From the NCBI RefSeq assembly GCF_018143015.1, contig NC_054756.1, positions 16,638,402-16,702,401 of the forward strand: a DNA stretch of 64,000 nt, given 5' to 3'. This DNA comes from Lytechinus variegatus (taxonomy: Eukaryota; Echinodermata; Echinoidea; Temnopleuroida; Toxopneustidae). The notes under the pieces are model-generated. The model ran no database searches, was not told where the DNA came from, and was given only the letters and a program-made list of their open reading frames with translations. The translations under genes and the position numbers were made by a program. Below, one piece after another: positions 44,601 through 56,547 of the stretch (position 1 is its first letter; each line of letters opens with the position of its first letter).

Positions 44601-47600
44601 TCAAAGTAATCATGAACAGAAGGCCTATGGGTGTAAGAGGTGGGGGGGGGGGGGGGACTATGGACCCTAAAGCCATTTTAAAGGAATTTCTCAATGCCAC
44701 CTGGAGAAAATAAAACACCATGGGTTTAAACAAAAGAAAGTGTATCATTTTGTGTCCCTCCCTGCACTATCAAAAGGTCCGTGTGTATGTGTGAGTTTTT
44801 ATTTATTTATTTTTTTTTTTTGGGGGGGGGGTCGAACGGGATTTGATTTAATTTTGGTTGTCAGGGGCTTCTTTACGAAGTGAGCTCCTTTCCCATCTTA
44901 GACTTACCACTGGTTTTTATTAGTCCCACAACTACCAATCCTGAAATTTAAATTTAAATCTTTCAAAACTATTCAACAGATATAATGGAATGGTTCAACA
45001 TTAAACATATCATTCGTATATTTATATATATTTAAGTTTTTAATGAAAATAACAATAATATTCCGCATTTACATAGCGTTTAATACATCGGAACGACGCA
45101 TCTATAAGCGCTTTACAGACTTATTATTACCCCGGTCATCGGATCCTTGCATGCCCGCATACAATGTATGCACCTTCTCCACTCCCTGGGGAGCATTCCA
45201 ACAAGAGTTCCAAGACTCAATTGCTAGGCATACTACATATAGGCTTTCACATCCTGCCGGGTACCCATTTAACACCTGGGTCGAGCGTGTCAAAGTGTGG
45301 ATTAACGCCTTGCCAAAGGACGCTAGGCCATGGTGGGATTCGAACACACGACCCTCTGATTACAAGGCGAGAGTCAGAACCGCTACACCACGGCGCTTCC
45401 ACAGCGCTTCCACGGCGCTTGGGCGAGAAATTTATTGAATAAATCATGAAGAATCACAACATTTATACATAGAATTTACTTGAAACAATAGTTTTTTTTT
45501 ATAAGCCTAGAATATTCACCTTTCGTCGTGGTCCGTTTGTTTTGATAAAATGACGTCAGAGTTGTTATTGGACGACTTGTAGGCCTTGGTCTATCACTCG
45601 CAACTGCACAATCATGATAATGAAATCAACACATATATTCATAGATATGAATTACCTTCGATGATATTTTTGAACATGTATTATATTACAAACTATTAAA
45701 ACAATAACCGAGCAAAATCATGAACTATCTTAGATGTGACATCAATAATATTATTCGTTTTGGTTGTGAAAATATTTGTACTTTGGATGAGAAATGTATT
45801 GCACTTATTGTAGGTGATTATACACACCTGAAATTGATTTCAAGATTATGATTATGAAACTATTTTTTCGTTGATTTTTCGTATCGAATATTCACAAAAC
45901 GTTTAATATGTATTTATTCAGGGTTTGATATTGTAGAAAGCAATATGATCAGATAATATTTTTACAAGCCAAGTACAACGCTTACCTTTGAAAACAGCGA
46001 GTGCCTCGTATCCTCCACAGCTTTCTGAAGGAGCTCCCCCACACGGATAATGACATTGCGAATCACTTATTCTCCCGTACCTCGAGTAATCGGCACCCTC
46101 AGTCCCGCAAGTACACTTTGTCCCGAACTTCAACCCCGCGTACACGAATCCATTTCTGATACAGAAATCCACACATCGAGAACGCGTCATAACCAGGTCG
46201 GCTACGACTACTCCCGTCAAAACCGGATCGGTGAACCGGTCGGTAAAACAGCCCATGTATCCGCTATCTGGTGTTCGTAAGGTGAAAGGACATTGCTCAT
46301 TTAATATTCTATTATGAGAGTGGTGTTGGCTCAGTCAGTAACGCGTCTCCCCATCGAACCAAAGATCGTGGGTTCGAGTCCACCCCGGGCGAATGACTGA
46401 AGCCAGTGCGTTGTGTGAAAACGTCTCTCCCATGTTTCATAGATGCAGGCTATGTTACAATGGAAAACACTCCGTCCCTCGGATAGGACGTTGAATGGAG
46501 GCCCCATGTAGAGGAGAGTCACCACCTTTGCACGTTAAGAACCCACTATACTATTCGTATAGGAGTAGGGGAAAACCCCCGGTGTAGTGGTCCACCTGCA
46601 TCCCCCCCAATCAGTTATATCGGGAGGAGAGACCTGCAGGTCATAGTGGTTCAGTTCCCTTTTCGCCTCCCAGGCACAGGTGACGCCAAACAAATAATAA
46701 TAATTATAAATTATACATAAAGCAATCATAAAAAACATAGAAGAGGACATGGTATGGGTATCAATTTACATTTTCAATTCTATTTTATCTTATTTGCACG
46801 TAGCACTGAATGAGTAGAGTATCCTGGATGATACCTGTAACTAGCGAGGACGATGGTATTGGGGTAAATGTAAAATAGACAGTAGACAGTCAAAAAAATA
46901 TTGTTTTGGTTGATCTAACATGTCCGACCCCCCCCCATAAAACAAGAAGGCCGAACACATTTGAAGTAGAAATTGAAATCTGAATCTGACCTGAGAACCA
47001 TATCCAGGGGAAATTTTGGGACTCATAATTATGACCATAATCTAAACTATGCTTTCTACCTTTACGAGAAGAATGGAGAAGGGATAGAGATGGATAGGCA
47101 GGGGAAGGGAGAGAGAAAGAGAGAGAGAGAGAGGGGGAGGGGGGGGGAGTGAGAAACAGGGAGACAGCGACAAAGACAGAGCAAAGCAGGCAAGAGGGGA
47201 GGGAGGATACAGTAAGTTTTAAATTTACCCCGTCTGTAGCATACAGCACCGGCTACCTGTCGAGATGCACATACGGTTTCGGTGTAGGAACAGTTATTTA
47301 GATGATATTCTGAAATTGAATAAAAAAAAGTAGCAAGCAGTAGCAATTCAGATATGTTATCCAAAAAGACAAAGAGAGGATAAGTATACAAATAATGCAC
47401 ATATGTGAGTGCATCGGTCATGTCGGTAGGTTCTGTGAGCATAAGGTAACTATGGAAATGTTTAAACGCAGCCGAGTGGGTTTAGACTAGTTTCTATAGT
47501 TACAGCATGCTCACTAGTCCTACCGATGAACAACAACAACAAAAAAAAAACCTGTGCATCATTTGTTTTATAAAATGGTGGATTTATTTTGGTGAAAAAT

Positions 47601-48544
47601 CATTTTTTTATACAACCATGCCTAACTTTACCGACGAATGGCTAGTCATGCATCCCGTAAATTTGCCATGCATAGGTAATTACCGGACGCAAGGCAAATT
47701 TACCGGAGCATGGCTGGCCATGCGTCGGTAATTACTTATGCATGATCTTCATTCTATAGGATTACATATGAAACATGCGAAAAACACGCCTTATGATTCA
47801 GTCACATTTGCGAAACAATCCTAGACCGGCATATGGTATTTTGCAATTGACATACCAACGGTCGTTTTGGAGTCGGTTTCGTTGGTGTGACTGTATCGTG
47901 TATATACACTCAGAAAATGGCTGCGTAGTAATTCATCCAATGTGTGTGTGTGTGTGGGGGGGGGTGCTTGTTTGTTGGGTAAATATTTGGCGAAAGGCAT
48001 GCTTCATAGGCAAGTTTTCATATAACATTGAGTAATTTATACGGCAACACAAGTTTATCAACATTCTTGATCATGCACATTTTAAGTGTATTGTAACAGT
48101 AAAATATAGTCTCTTATATCATCTTATATACAAAAACAGTTAAACGGCAACACAACATTTATCAACAATCTTGATCCAGTTCACTTTTTTGTCACAGTAG
48201 TATATAGTCTTTATCATCTTATGCAAAAATACACACATTTTAAAAGGTTAATATTTCCCCTGCTGTTTTTATTCAGACAGGAAAAAATGTGTTAAGGGGG
48301 ATTGCTTTACCATTCCCAGAGCAATGGAACGCGGTCGTAGACATCGGGTAATTGCCTGCCGGGTACGGACTGCTCGTCAAAGCCCTGTTAGCACCAGGAT
48401 AACCGAGTTGCCGGCAAATCACGATGACATCCAGAATATCGAATTCGCTGCTTCCGCATATTATTTGCCAGTTGTATAGATCAGTAGTGATCTCAACGCT
48501 CCCTTCATGCGCTCCATTTCCATTCCCATTCTCAAGACGAACAT
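40988..48544 (-). CDS. SRCR-WSC single-pass receptor with tyrosine-motif cytoplasmic tail (5' exons not found)
   Basis: Exons on the minus strand, in gene order: 48311-48544 and 47229-47309 (SRCR), 45986-46267 (WSC), 45520-45603 (stalk), 42269-42365 (transmembrane) and 40988-41618 (tail). All borders are GT-AG. The ectodomain and stalk exons are symmetric phase 1-1, the mark of shuffled modules. The SRCR domain has the six cysteines of group A, including VICRQLGYPGA and HCSGNE-YHLNNC, whose join is formed by splicing. The WSC domain (GCFTDRFTD to ESCGGYEALAVF) has eight cysteines. A Thr/Pro-rich stalk follows, then the helix IAVVISLSVITVILVLAVVF and basic VRRR. The tail of about 209 residues has YEEI, TGYETI and TGYSTI, two YAKP motifs and YSTV. 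Likely role: surface recognition with phosphotyrosine signalling. Signal peptide and any further N-terminal domains lie upstream and were not identified. Confidence 0.85.
41640..41662. repeat. (GA)n-G(n) tract
   Basis: A GA repeat followed by a 12-G run, about 20 nt upstream (in gene sense) of the tail exon acceptor. Confidence 0.8.
41786..41926. repeat. Near-perfect palindrome (hairpin), about 141 bp
   Basis: The arms 41786-41850 and 41860-41926 are inverse copies with few mismatches, around the centre GAATAATCATTATTC. They share TGTAGTGTTGCTA, CCAGGCAAGTTC, and CCCTATG. It lies in the intron between the transmembrane and tail exons of the receptor. Either a very small foldback element or a hairpin-RNA source; the former is more likely. 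Confidence 0.85.
43229..43662. repeat. Direct duplication of a roughly 165-bp block
   Basis: Blocks 43229-43396 and 43493-43660 share ATGATTTTTGAGAAGTTCAC, TTTTGGCAGGTATGTTATCT and the CACCGCCCCCC-A(n)-TCACGCCCAAGA end. The left end of the CTCACCTGCAT element (43405-43492) lies between them. Confidence 0.85.
43405..44112. mobile_element. Repeat element with CTCACCTGCAT ends (copy 2)
   Basis: It starts AGTGGAATGCCTCTGGCC then GTCTCACCTGCAT and ends TATGCAGGTGAGAC. It keeps the TTTGACCTTGGTCATGTGAC subrepeats and CGGAAAAGCGGCGCC of copy 1 (5668-6602). It is interrupted near its left end by the second copy of the 165-bp block. Receptor intron. Confidence 0.7.
44113..45035. other. Receptor intron sequence, no exon seen
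   Basis: It contains poly-G runs (44640-44656, 44820-44830) and the phrase CACTGCCTGAGAG near a CGCC-rich stretch. Nothing coding or recognisably mobile could be defined. Confidence 0.35.
45036..45425 (-). mobile_element. tRNA-headed SINE, fuller copy
   Basis: On the minus strand the head at about 45412-45325 has the A box GTGTAGCGGTTCTGACTC and the B box TGTTCGAATCCCACC. The body with the CCCTGGGGAGCATT-type block follows and the tail ends in ATTATTGTTATT. It is the same family as 1178-1460. It lies in the receptor intron between stalk and transmembrane exons. Confidence 0.8.
46317..46712 (+). mobile_element. tRNA-headed SINE with conserved central domain and AATAAT tail
   Basis: A box TTGGCTCAGTCAGTAACGCG, B box GTGGGTTCGAGTCC. 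The central domain has GGATAGGACGTTGAATGGAG, GTAGAGGAGAGTCACCACCT and TGCACGTTAAGAACCCACTA. The tail is AATAATAATAATTATAAA. The central blocks match the minus-strand SINE at 9370-9775, whose head is different. It lies between the WSC exon and the second SRCR exon. Confidence 0.8.
47415..47530. repeat. Inverted repeat with about 40-bp arms
   Basis: Left arm TCATGTCGGTAGGTTCTGTG-AGCAT-AAGGTAACTAT, right arm ATAGTTACAGCATGCTCACTAG-TCCTACCGATGA. It is immediately upstream, in gene sense, of the second SRCR exon's intron. Probably a small foldback element. Confidence 0.55.
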
Positions 48545-50999
48545 CTAAAAAGTGAGAGAGAGGGAGAGAGAGAAAAAAAATGTACATATCGATCACCTCA
48601 CAAAATCAGAATCAAGCACACTTAATCAAATGAATTGAAATTGGACTAGAAAAACACCTAAATGTGTGTTTGAATGTCCTACATGGTTGTTATAACTTTA
48701 GAAACATGAACCTAGATTTGTTTTCTTGTCATAATTTCGATTTGTACGTGACGCGTTCAACAATTCCAATCACTCGTCCCCTATTTGATGTTGTAGTTTA
48801 GCGATGGACGGTATGAGTATGATGCGGTATGATGTATAGAGTGATAAGCGACGATATTGTGAAGTAATCATGACACTATGAATTGCTTTTAGTACCTGTC
48901 TGTGTTTCCACGCTGTACGTGTCATATTTCCTTTCGTGTTCACACTGAGGATTTTTATTTCATTTTCATCGGTTGATAGTGTTTTTGGCAAATCCGTCAA
49001 ATTTGAATACCATTGCATTCGTCCCTATAACACCCAAGACTTGTTTTCGTTGTTTTTTAACACTCATGGATTCACAAAAAAATTAATGTGTTTGGATTTT
49101 TTTTCCATTTTGAAAAGGAAGAGCGAATATCTCAAAGGGTATTGGTTTAGAGTACGGATTGTAATTGCACGGTTGAATGAATCTAATGTTCGAAATAATA
49201 ACAGTTGTATAGGACTACTGCTTTTCTTTATCGGATAACGAACTATTTAATTCGTCAGTGCCAATATTTTGCACTCTTTTTCGATTTACGCATCATCGTC
49301 CCTAAGCCTTGGTTTCAGGCCCTTTCAATAATAATCGCGAAAAACGACCCGTGTGAACATGGCCTTGTCATCGGGGAAGGCGGATCGCGAGATTCTTCCT
49401 AGCGGGTTTCTGATATCACCCTATCACTTCCTGTCAAGAAAACCTTTGTAATCTGTAACCCTTTCGTCTTCCTCTGACACATTCATATCTGTATCCCGAA
49501 CATTGATCACCCAAACCCATCAACAAAAAATTTGGATTAACAAAAGCATGATATACAAGCGAGGCAGTCAAGGCCGTATGAGGTCCGCGTAAGCCCCGCG
49601 CGCTTACGGAAAGATTTCGACATGCCGCTTGCAAGTTCACCAACAACAAAGAATTCGAATTGAGCGTAAGCGTGACCGAGCTATTAGGTATTATGACGCC
49701 TTAGTTGGGATCATGCTGCTACGTTACTCATACCCTGCGTCATGATGACATCATGATGACATCACACCTGGCTCGGGTCGTCGAGTGATGTTCTCAAGTT
49801 TAAGAACTCGAAGTGGATTTTGAGGGCAATCTTGGAAGATAGGGTGCATATAGACCGGCAAAGTCATTCTGTTACCTATCAAGAATGCGTGGATAAAAGT
49901 GTCTTGATGGATCTAATTTTTGTATACATGTTTTAAATTTGCTTTTCAATGCCCCAATACAACAACAACAACAACAACAACAACAAAGAACCAAACAATA
50001 GAATCGGATTCGTTCGGACACACAGAGGGAGGGGGGGGGGGTCTTTTTATACTTTTTTCAGGTTCACAATTTTTGTCTGCTCCACACATTCCTTGATCAT
50101 TTTAGAGGAATGTGTGTTACCAATCATTTATAAATGGTTTACGTTTATCTTACCATATTCCTGGGGAAATATATCAACATCCGATGATTGTCAAATGTAT
50201 CCGGTATTCTGTATTCGTGCGTTTTGTCTGGAAACTGCAATTACTAATGCAACAATAATTGATCCGATGACAACTTGGATAGATTTTATATCACATCATT
50301 ATCATGACTTTGTTATAGTCGAGTGGTTTCCAGGTTTAAAGGGGAAATCAAACCTTGGTCACGAAATGGTATGTGAGAGAGGATGTAATAAGAAAAACAG
50401 AATGGTAAAATTTTAACAGAAATTGGACAAGAAATAAGAGTTTAATGTAAGATTTAAAGCCGGACTGAGACTTGTTTGTTTGTTTTATTTATTTACATAC
50501 GGTAAAAAACCTGCTATCAGCCGTCAGGATGTTTTTCAGCAAGTCCGTAGAACATACGTACAATAATATAAAAATAACAAAAACAAATTTATACATGAGT
50601 GAATAATAAAAGCAAAGTGACATTAAAATAACATTGAGAATAACTATTCTCAATACGGTTAAGTAAATCATGACAACTTCCCCCCAATTAGCTTTGCGCT
50701 CAACTTTACAGGGATTTGTAACTAAGCTCATCCACTGGGTGCATAAACATCCTAATTAACGAAAGCTATCTTTCGAAGTAAAACCATTGAAATATGGGTG
50801 AGAATTCCTTTCTTAAAACCTTTGAAAATGACATTTTGTCAATCGAGTCTATTAACATGATTGATGGAAAGTTAGTTACTGCATAACAATGTTGCCAATT
50901 TGGAAACACCGTAGGCCAATGGCAATAGACCGTATACGTAGAGATTACAAGTTTCTACAACTTCAAACACTTTTATTGTAAGTTTGAATTACGATATTA
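48545..50999. other. Upstream region of the receptor gene, 5' exons not resolved
   Basis: The first SRCR exon found needs a donor exon ending in phase 1. One weak candidate is minus 48894-48944, which would read CEHERKYDTYSVETQT before VRLENG, but its acceptor is poor in pyrimidine. No signal peptide was recognised. A (CAA)n repeat lies at 49959-49985 and a G-run at 50030-50040. Confidence 0.3.
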
Positions 51000-51497
51000 A
51001 AGGGGAAGTTCACCCTGACAAAAAGTTTATTGTAAAAATAGCAGAAAAAATAATAAAAAATATTGACGAAGGTTTGAGAAATATTCATCAAATAATTAAA
51101 AAGTTATTAGAATTTCAATTATTTGATTTGTGACGTCATATGCGAGCAGCATTCCTACATAGCGAATGGTAATAAAATCAATGAATTGTCATTTTCTCAA
51201 AAAATTCAAAATGTTTTTCTCTGTACCTTTTGTATATCAATAGACAAATCATTTCACACCCGATCATGAATAGAAAACATAATTAAGTCATCAGGAACCA
51301 TAAAAAAATTGAAATTCATGCATTTTATATTACATAACACATGGGGCAGCTGCTCGTTTATCACAAATCCAAAACTTTTAACTCTAATAACTTTCTTATT
51401 CTTTAACGGATTTTCCTCAAACCTTCACCAATAATTTTTACTATTTTTTCTGCTATTTTTACAACAAAGATTTTATCAGAGGTGATCTTCCCCTTTA
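51000..51497. mobile_element. MITE with about 55-bp inverted ends (AAAGGGGAAG)
   Basis: The left end AAAGGGGAAGTTCACCCTGA to GTAAAAATAGCAGAAAAAAT is the inverse of the right end, which runs from ATTTTTTCTGCTATTTTTAC to GATCTTCCCCTTT. About 498 bp, non-coding. Confidence 0.8.
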
Positions 51498-52099
51498 AGT
51501 AACTTTCTTACTGTTTGTCCGATATGATATTTATGCACCTGCACCCTTACGTTAAGATAGAATTAGTTATCATCGTTTTCTTTGGTTGCCACACAGTCAA
51601 ACTAAGCTTATAGTGGCAATCCCTGCAACCTTCTAATAATCGATATGTTTTAAAAGAAAATGCAATTTTTTCTATGATTTGCTTGTCAATTATGTTTATA
51701 TTATTATTGTATTTTCTTTGTTAATGTGTTTATGAAAAAGTGTTACAAAAACCAATGAATGAAATGAAATGATATCGTTAAAACTTCGACTATCGGTTTG
51801 TCTGACTTTTCCTTTTCCTCTTAAAGCAAATTTCCATTCAGATTGGATTTCCTTTTAACCAACACATGGTGGCATTTTAACGTTACACATTAGAAATGTT
51901 TGATACTCGTCAAGAATTTAGAAAAGCTCGACCTAATATGCCTTCCAAGAACGTACAGAGAACCAAAAACCAATCCAAACCTTAAAGCCCCAGAAATAAT
52001 GTAAAGAAGTAATGGAGAATGATGGAAGCACGAGAAGATTATGTTTATGATGATTATGAAAATGTGATTGTATCAATAGTGAATTCATTTTAAAGAACA
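51498..52099. other. Intergenic, no gene seen
   Basis: AT-rich, without recognisable repeat structure or coding signal. Confidence 0.4.
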
Positions 52100-52657
52100 A
52101 GGTAACCTCAACAAAGAGTTAATTTGACTAAAAAAAAGAAAAGGTCAAAAAGCATAACAATGAAAATTTCATTGAAATCGGATATGAAATAAGAAAGTTA
52201 TGACATTTAACAAATTCTCTTAATTTCACAATACAGTTATTGCAGAACGGTATGCAATTAAGGGAACTGATGATTTCACCCACTCACTATCTCTTTTGTC
52301 TCTTATTATATGAAATATGAAATATTTCATATCATAATTTTCTCCAAGTCATGTAAAACAAAGTTCTATTCCTCCCTGAACTTGTTGAATTACCATTGTT
52401 TTACCATTATGTAGTTCAGTCAAGCGCGTCCTTATTATCAAATTTATCAACAAAAATAAATAGTGAGTGATATCATCGACTCTCACATGTTCCTATCACT
52501 GAGTTCTGCATCTAAATGTTTCGTGAAAAATAAGCGAAATTTTGAAATGTCATAACTCTCTTATTTCTACATACGATTCAGCGTTATGCTTGTTTGATTT
52601 CCTGTTAGTTGATCGAAATCAACATTTTTCTTGGGAGGACTTGACTTTTAACACAAT
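52100..52657. mobile_element. MITE related to the element at 4408-4817
   Basis: It shares AGCATAACAATGAAAATTTC, GAAATAAGAAAGTTATGACA and the inverse right-end phrase TGTCATAACTCTCTTATTTC, and ends TCTTGGGAGGACTTGACTTT. The terminal bases are degraded. Confidence 0.6.
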
Positions 52658-53975
52658 TTTATACTGTTTTCAAACTCAATCGAAAAGGTGAAGACAAATT
52701 AATGGATCTTGCTCGGTGATTTAACAGAAACTTGAAAGTCACAATTTTTGTTCATTTCATGTAAAATTACACTTTCGTATAAGGCAGAAACAGAACAGAT
52801 TCATATCAAGACATCCGAGAAGGAATTTTGTTAGATGTTTGAAAAAGGGTGCTAACATTTGTATTCTTAGAAATCCGTATGGCCAAATTTCAACTGTCAT
52901 CTCGTCTGGATCGAACAAGCGTTGTTTGAAACTTAGTCTCCCATGTCTGCATGCACAGACCCTGCTTGAAATTTCAATCAACAAGAGGGTCTTCACACAA
53001 GACTAGCACAGATACGACAAACTGAACAAAGATCTATATTTGAAACTATTGTCTGGAGAGGGGAACAAAATATCGATGTTAATTGCGAGTAAGATTGAAT
53101 ATTTCATTTATTTATTTTTTTAAAGAAAAATCAGCTACTCGGCCTGTTATCTGTAATAAAAAAATCTTAACACAGGACGGCGCGGAAGTATAAAAAGATA
53201 ACAGTAACTGGCCAAATAATCAATGAAGTTTGGAAATGAGTAATAAACCAAGCAGCCAGCGACGTTGTTTGATGCTCAGTGAATAGGACAAATTAATGAT
53301 AAACGAAATTAAATCGAATAGTCAACGTGGTTGATTTTTTAGAGAAATAACCCTTTCATCAGTCATCATTGCTCTCAATGAGATATTCTTTCTTCTTCTT
53401 CGTCTTCCTCATTTATTCTTTTCTTCTTCTTCTTTTCTCTTTTTTCTTGTTATCCAGTGTCAACCACAGTGTGTAGCAATGGGAAAACCTAGAACACTGC
53501 ATGACGAGTATAATTTATGTGGATTTGGTTCATTTTGACAGTGTCGATTATTTTTATCACCTTTTCACTGTGTAAAAGCACTATTGTGTACATCACTGGC
53601 GTAAATCCGGTCCAAGCTCGTGGGGGGGGGGGGGGGGCATAGCAATATACTGACCAAAAATTCAAAATGATGGGGACTCCCTACACCAAGGGTTATGTAT
53701 TTATTACATTTTATTTTTGACTCTTGTTATTTCATTAGGTTGAATTATAGTCTGTGTTCAGATTTTCCCTGAATTGATATTTCCTTCCTTTTCATAATCA
53801 TGTTTATCGTGATCTTTTTATCTTGTCTTGTCCTGTCTTGTCTCGTCTTCATATTCTTGTCCTTACCTCTTCCTCGTTCTTTCTGGCGCTTTTCCGTCTC
53901 ATGTGCAATATTTCATATATATATATATTTCATGGCTGAGGCCTCACAGTGTGACCGACCCTGCATCAGGCCCGA
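52658..53975. other. Intergenic, no gene seen
   Basis: AT-rich DNA with CTT-rich tracts at 53380-53450, a run of about 16 G at 53622-53637 and a CTTGTC repeat near 53820. Open frames have no domain. Confidence 0.4.
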
Positions 53976-54225
53976 CCAGGGCCTCGTCTTACAAAAAGCT
54001 CCGATTGATCAAATCAATCTTAACTATATGGAAACCCATCCATTCCATATTTTATTATACCGGAAAGTTGTACAATCTCCTAATTAAACAAAGATAATCT
54101 CACTGAATCTGATCAAGAGAACGATGAATGTATGAATATACATCATATCTAGAACACAATTTGAACAAACAATTTGCATGTTAGATATTGACGTTGCTGG
54201 CCTTAGTCTCATCTAAACCTTTGTC
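53976..54225. mobile_element. MITE of the CAAAGAGTTACGATTGATC family (copy 5)
   Basis: Left end CCAGGGCCTCGTCTTACAAA then AAGCTCCGATTGATC. The right part keeps ATTTGCATGTTAGATATTGACGTTGCTGGCC (split here as ATTTGCATGTTAGATATTG and ACGTTGCTGGCC), shared with copy 2. The right end is diverged. Confidence 0.6.
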
Positions 54226-55240
54226 GTTCCCTCTTTTTCTTTCTGCTACATACTCAAGTACAAGTCTGTTACCGATTTATTTATTTTTAGATTTCCAGGG
54301 GAGATCCGCATTTTACAATAATTGCTTTTAGTGGACCCCTCCCCCGTCATTGCCATTTCCATAGTCCATAGCTCTCTTTGATTAATACCTTTTCTTTAAA
54401 ATGTAAATCCATTAACTTGCATCTGATTTGTATCATCTGAACATGTAAAAAAGAACTAAATTGATAAATATTTCCATTCGCAATTACTGTTTTTTCTTTA
54501 AAATGTCAATCCGTTATTTTTTTTGTCTTATGTATATGACGTTATGCCATGTTTACATGAAAACGAAACAAACAAATGAATTGAAAATGATTTTCACTCA
54601 TAATTCTCTTTTGCCTTTCTTTCAAATTTCAATCATTTAATCTGATTTACATTACTTTGTATTATGTTTACATGGAAACTAATAAAAATAATTGACTTGC
54701 AAATGTCTTCCTTTCATAATTTCATACTGCTTAATCAATCTCATTAATTTTGTACCACTTTGTACTATACGATTACATGAAAATAGAATAAAGAACGGAA
54801 TGAAGAGTACACATCTCTAAAATTCTTTATGATAATGTAATCATCGAATCCATTAGCAGAAGGGCCCTTTGAAAACCTACAGGAAAGTGCTTCTCCATCT
54901 CTTCAACACCCTGAAGAGGCTTAGGATGCAGTCGAACAATAAACTTAAGAAATCGGAGCTGTTTTCAATTAGTAAAATTGATTTTCTTCTCATATCTACA
55001 TCTTAGCTCATTAGGCTATAATACGACGAATATTTTCGTTTGTACGTCAACCATGTCAACAGCTTTGACTCCTTTCGCTTTTATAAGGGTATTGCTCGTC
55101 GTGACACTCTTCATAATGTTTTGCAGGTTCTGAAGGAGAAACCGAAGCTTAGACAACATCATCTACTTGCATTATAAGAGGTAATCATTTCTATTAAACC
55201 TTAGACTACTGGATTGTACTATTCACTTTGGCTTTGTATA
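54226..55240. other. Intergenic, no gene seen
   Basis: Several loosely repeated phrases of the type TTACATGAAAA(C/T)-(A)TGAAT at 54540-54800 suggest degenerate tandem repeats of roughly 100 bp. No coding signal. Confidence 0.35.
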
Positions 55241-55466
55241 CACAGCAAACACTGTGGTGTTAACCGGTGTACATAGATGACCACACCAGTTATTTTGCAC
55301 CGGTGTTAAATTGGTGGTGTTAGCTTTACACCTATAGGTGTTATTACAACACCTTTTGTTGTTACATTTACACTCTTTGGTGTTATGTTTAATATCTAGG
55401 GTGTAATTTGAACACCTCAGGGTGTGGTCCTCTATTAACACCAATTCACCGCAGTTTTTACAATGT
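55241..55466. mobile_element. MITE of the GGTGTTA family (copy 5)
   Basis: It starts CACAGCAAACACTGTGGTGT, contains GTACATAGATGACCACACC, the palindrome ACACCTATAGGTGT (55328-55341) and GTGTGGTCCTCTATTAACAC, and ends GCAGTTTTTACAATGT. Confidence 0.8.
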
Positions 55467-55934
55467 ATGGACGACCAGGATTCTGTAAACTGTTAAAAAT
55501 ACTAGTAATTTCACTAAGAAAAATCGTATATTTGCAAGATGTTTACCTTTTAAAAACAGACGACACAATGCTTTAACAAACCAAACGTATTTATGCAGTG
55601 ATATACAACGTAGAATTACAAGTTGAATGCAAAAAAGTAAAATATGATGTTTTTAAACATACCAACGAACTACCGTGTTTTTACGTTGATTGCAGTGCAC
55701 CTATCGTTTTTTGTTAGTTAACAGCTATTTTAATGTTATACGAATATCGTTTTTTTTTTTTACAGTTTTCCAATTTTCTGTGTGTACTTTAACAGCCCGT
55801 CGTAATTTAAAATTTCATACCAGTTTGTGAGTCCAGTCTGCCCGTAATAATGACTACTGCGTTTACAGTTTTAATTTTAACATCATTTGCAACGGGCTTT
55901 ACCTGTTATTAATATTGAAAAGGTTCACATATCT

Positions 55935-56225
55935 CACGTGTGGAGCGTTGTGACCCAGTGGATTAGTCTCCGGACTTTGAAACAGAGGGTAGTGTGTTCA
56001 AATCCCAGCCATGGCGTAGTTTATATTACTTGGGTTGCTGCACTCAACCCAGGTGAATTGAATGGGTACCTGGCAGGAATTTATTCCTTGAAATGCCGAG
56101 CGCGTAAAAGCTGCTTGAGCTATATACAGCCAGGGTAATCCAAGTCGTTTTGGAAGCGCATAAAGACGTTATTCATGTGTTATGCGCTATACAAGAACTG
56201 ACTATTATTATTTTTTATTATTATC
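55935..56225 (+). mobile_element. tRNA-headed SINE with GCGCTATACAAGAAC tail
   Basis: A box TGTGACCCAGTGGATTAGTC, B box GTGTTCAAATCCC. The body has CAGGTGAATTGAATGGGTAC, CTTGAAATGCCGAGCGCG and TGTTATGCGCTATACAAGAA, with an ATTATTATT tail. The body differs from the other SINEs here, so it is a separate family. Confidence 0.8.
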
Positions 56226-56547
56226 TCTAGTATTAATTTCTTAAGTTAAGAATATTGACAAAAAATATCAACGGTTTGACCGAGTCCCATTTCATGTATG
56301 AAATATCATGTAAGATTCTGCAAAGAATTTGTTCTTGATACAAGTTGTTCGGTACATCCAAGCTGTTTTTATAAGCCTAGTTTTGCAGACATCTCTAATT
56401 TCACAATTCGTATTTTCTTTGCAGTCTTCGCAACCGGATGTGAAGTCATCAAAATGATAAGCTTCTAATTTGCATTGGTGATCAATGATAGATCAGACTG
56501 TAATGAACAAGAAAGTAAGACGTTGACCTAAATGCATGCTTGTTGAT

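Noticed and set aside
46050-46280. Plus-strand frame over the WSC exon
   Set aside because: Shadow of the real minus-strand exon, which has all eight WSC cysteines.
48894-48944. Extra receptor exon just upstream of the SRCR exon
   Set aside because: Phase would fit, but the acceptor has almost no pyrimidine tract and the peptide has no recognisable domain. Noted only as weak.
49949-50416. 155-aa plus-strand frame starting with poly-Asn
   Set aside because: It begins in a CAA repeat, has no domain, and runs through AT-rich DNA.
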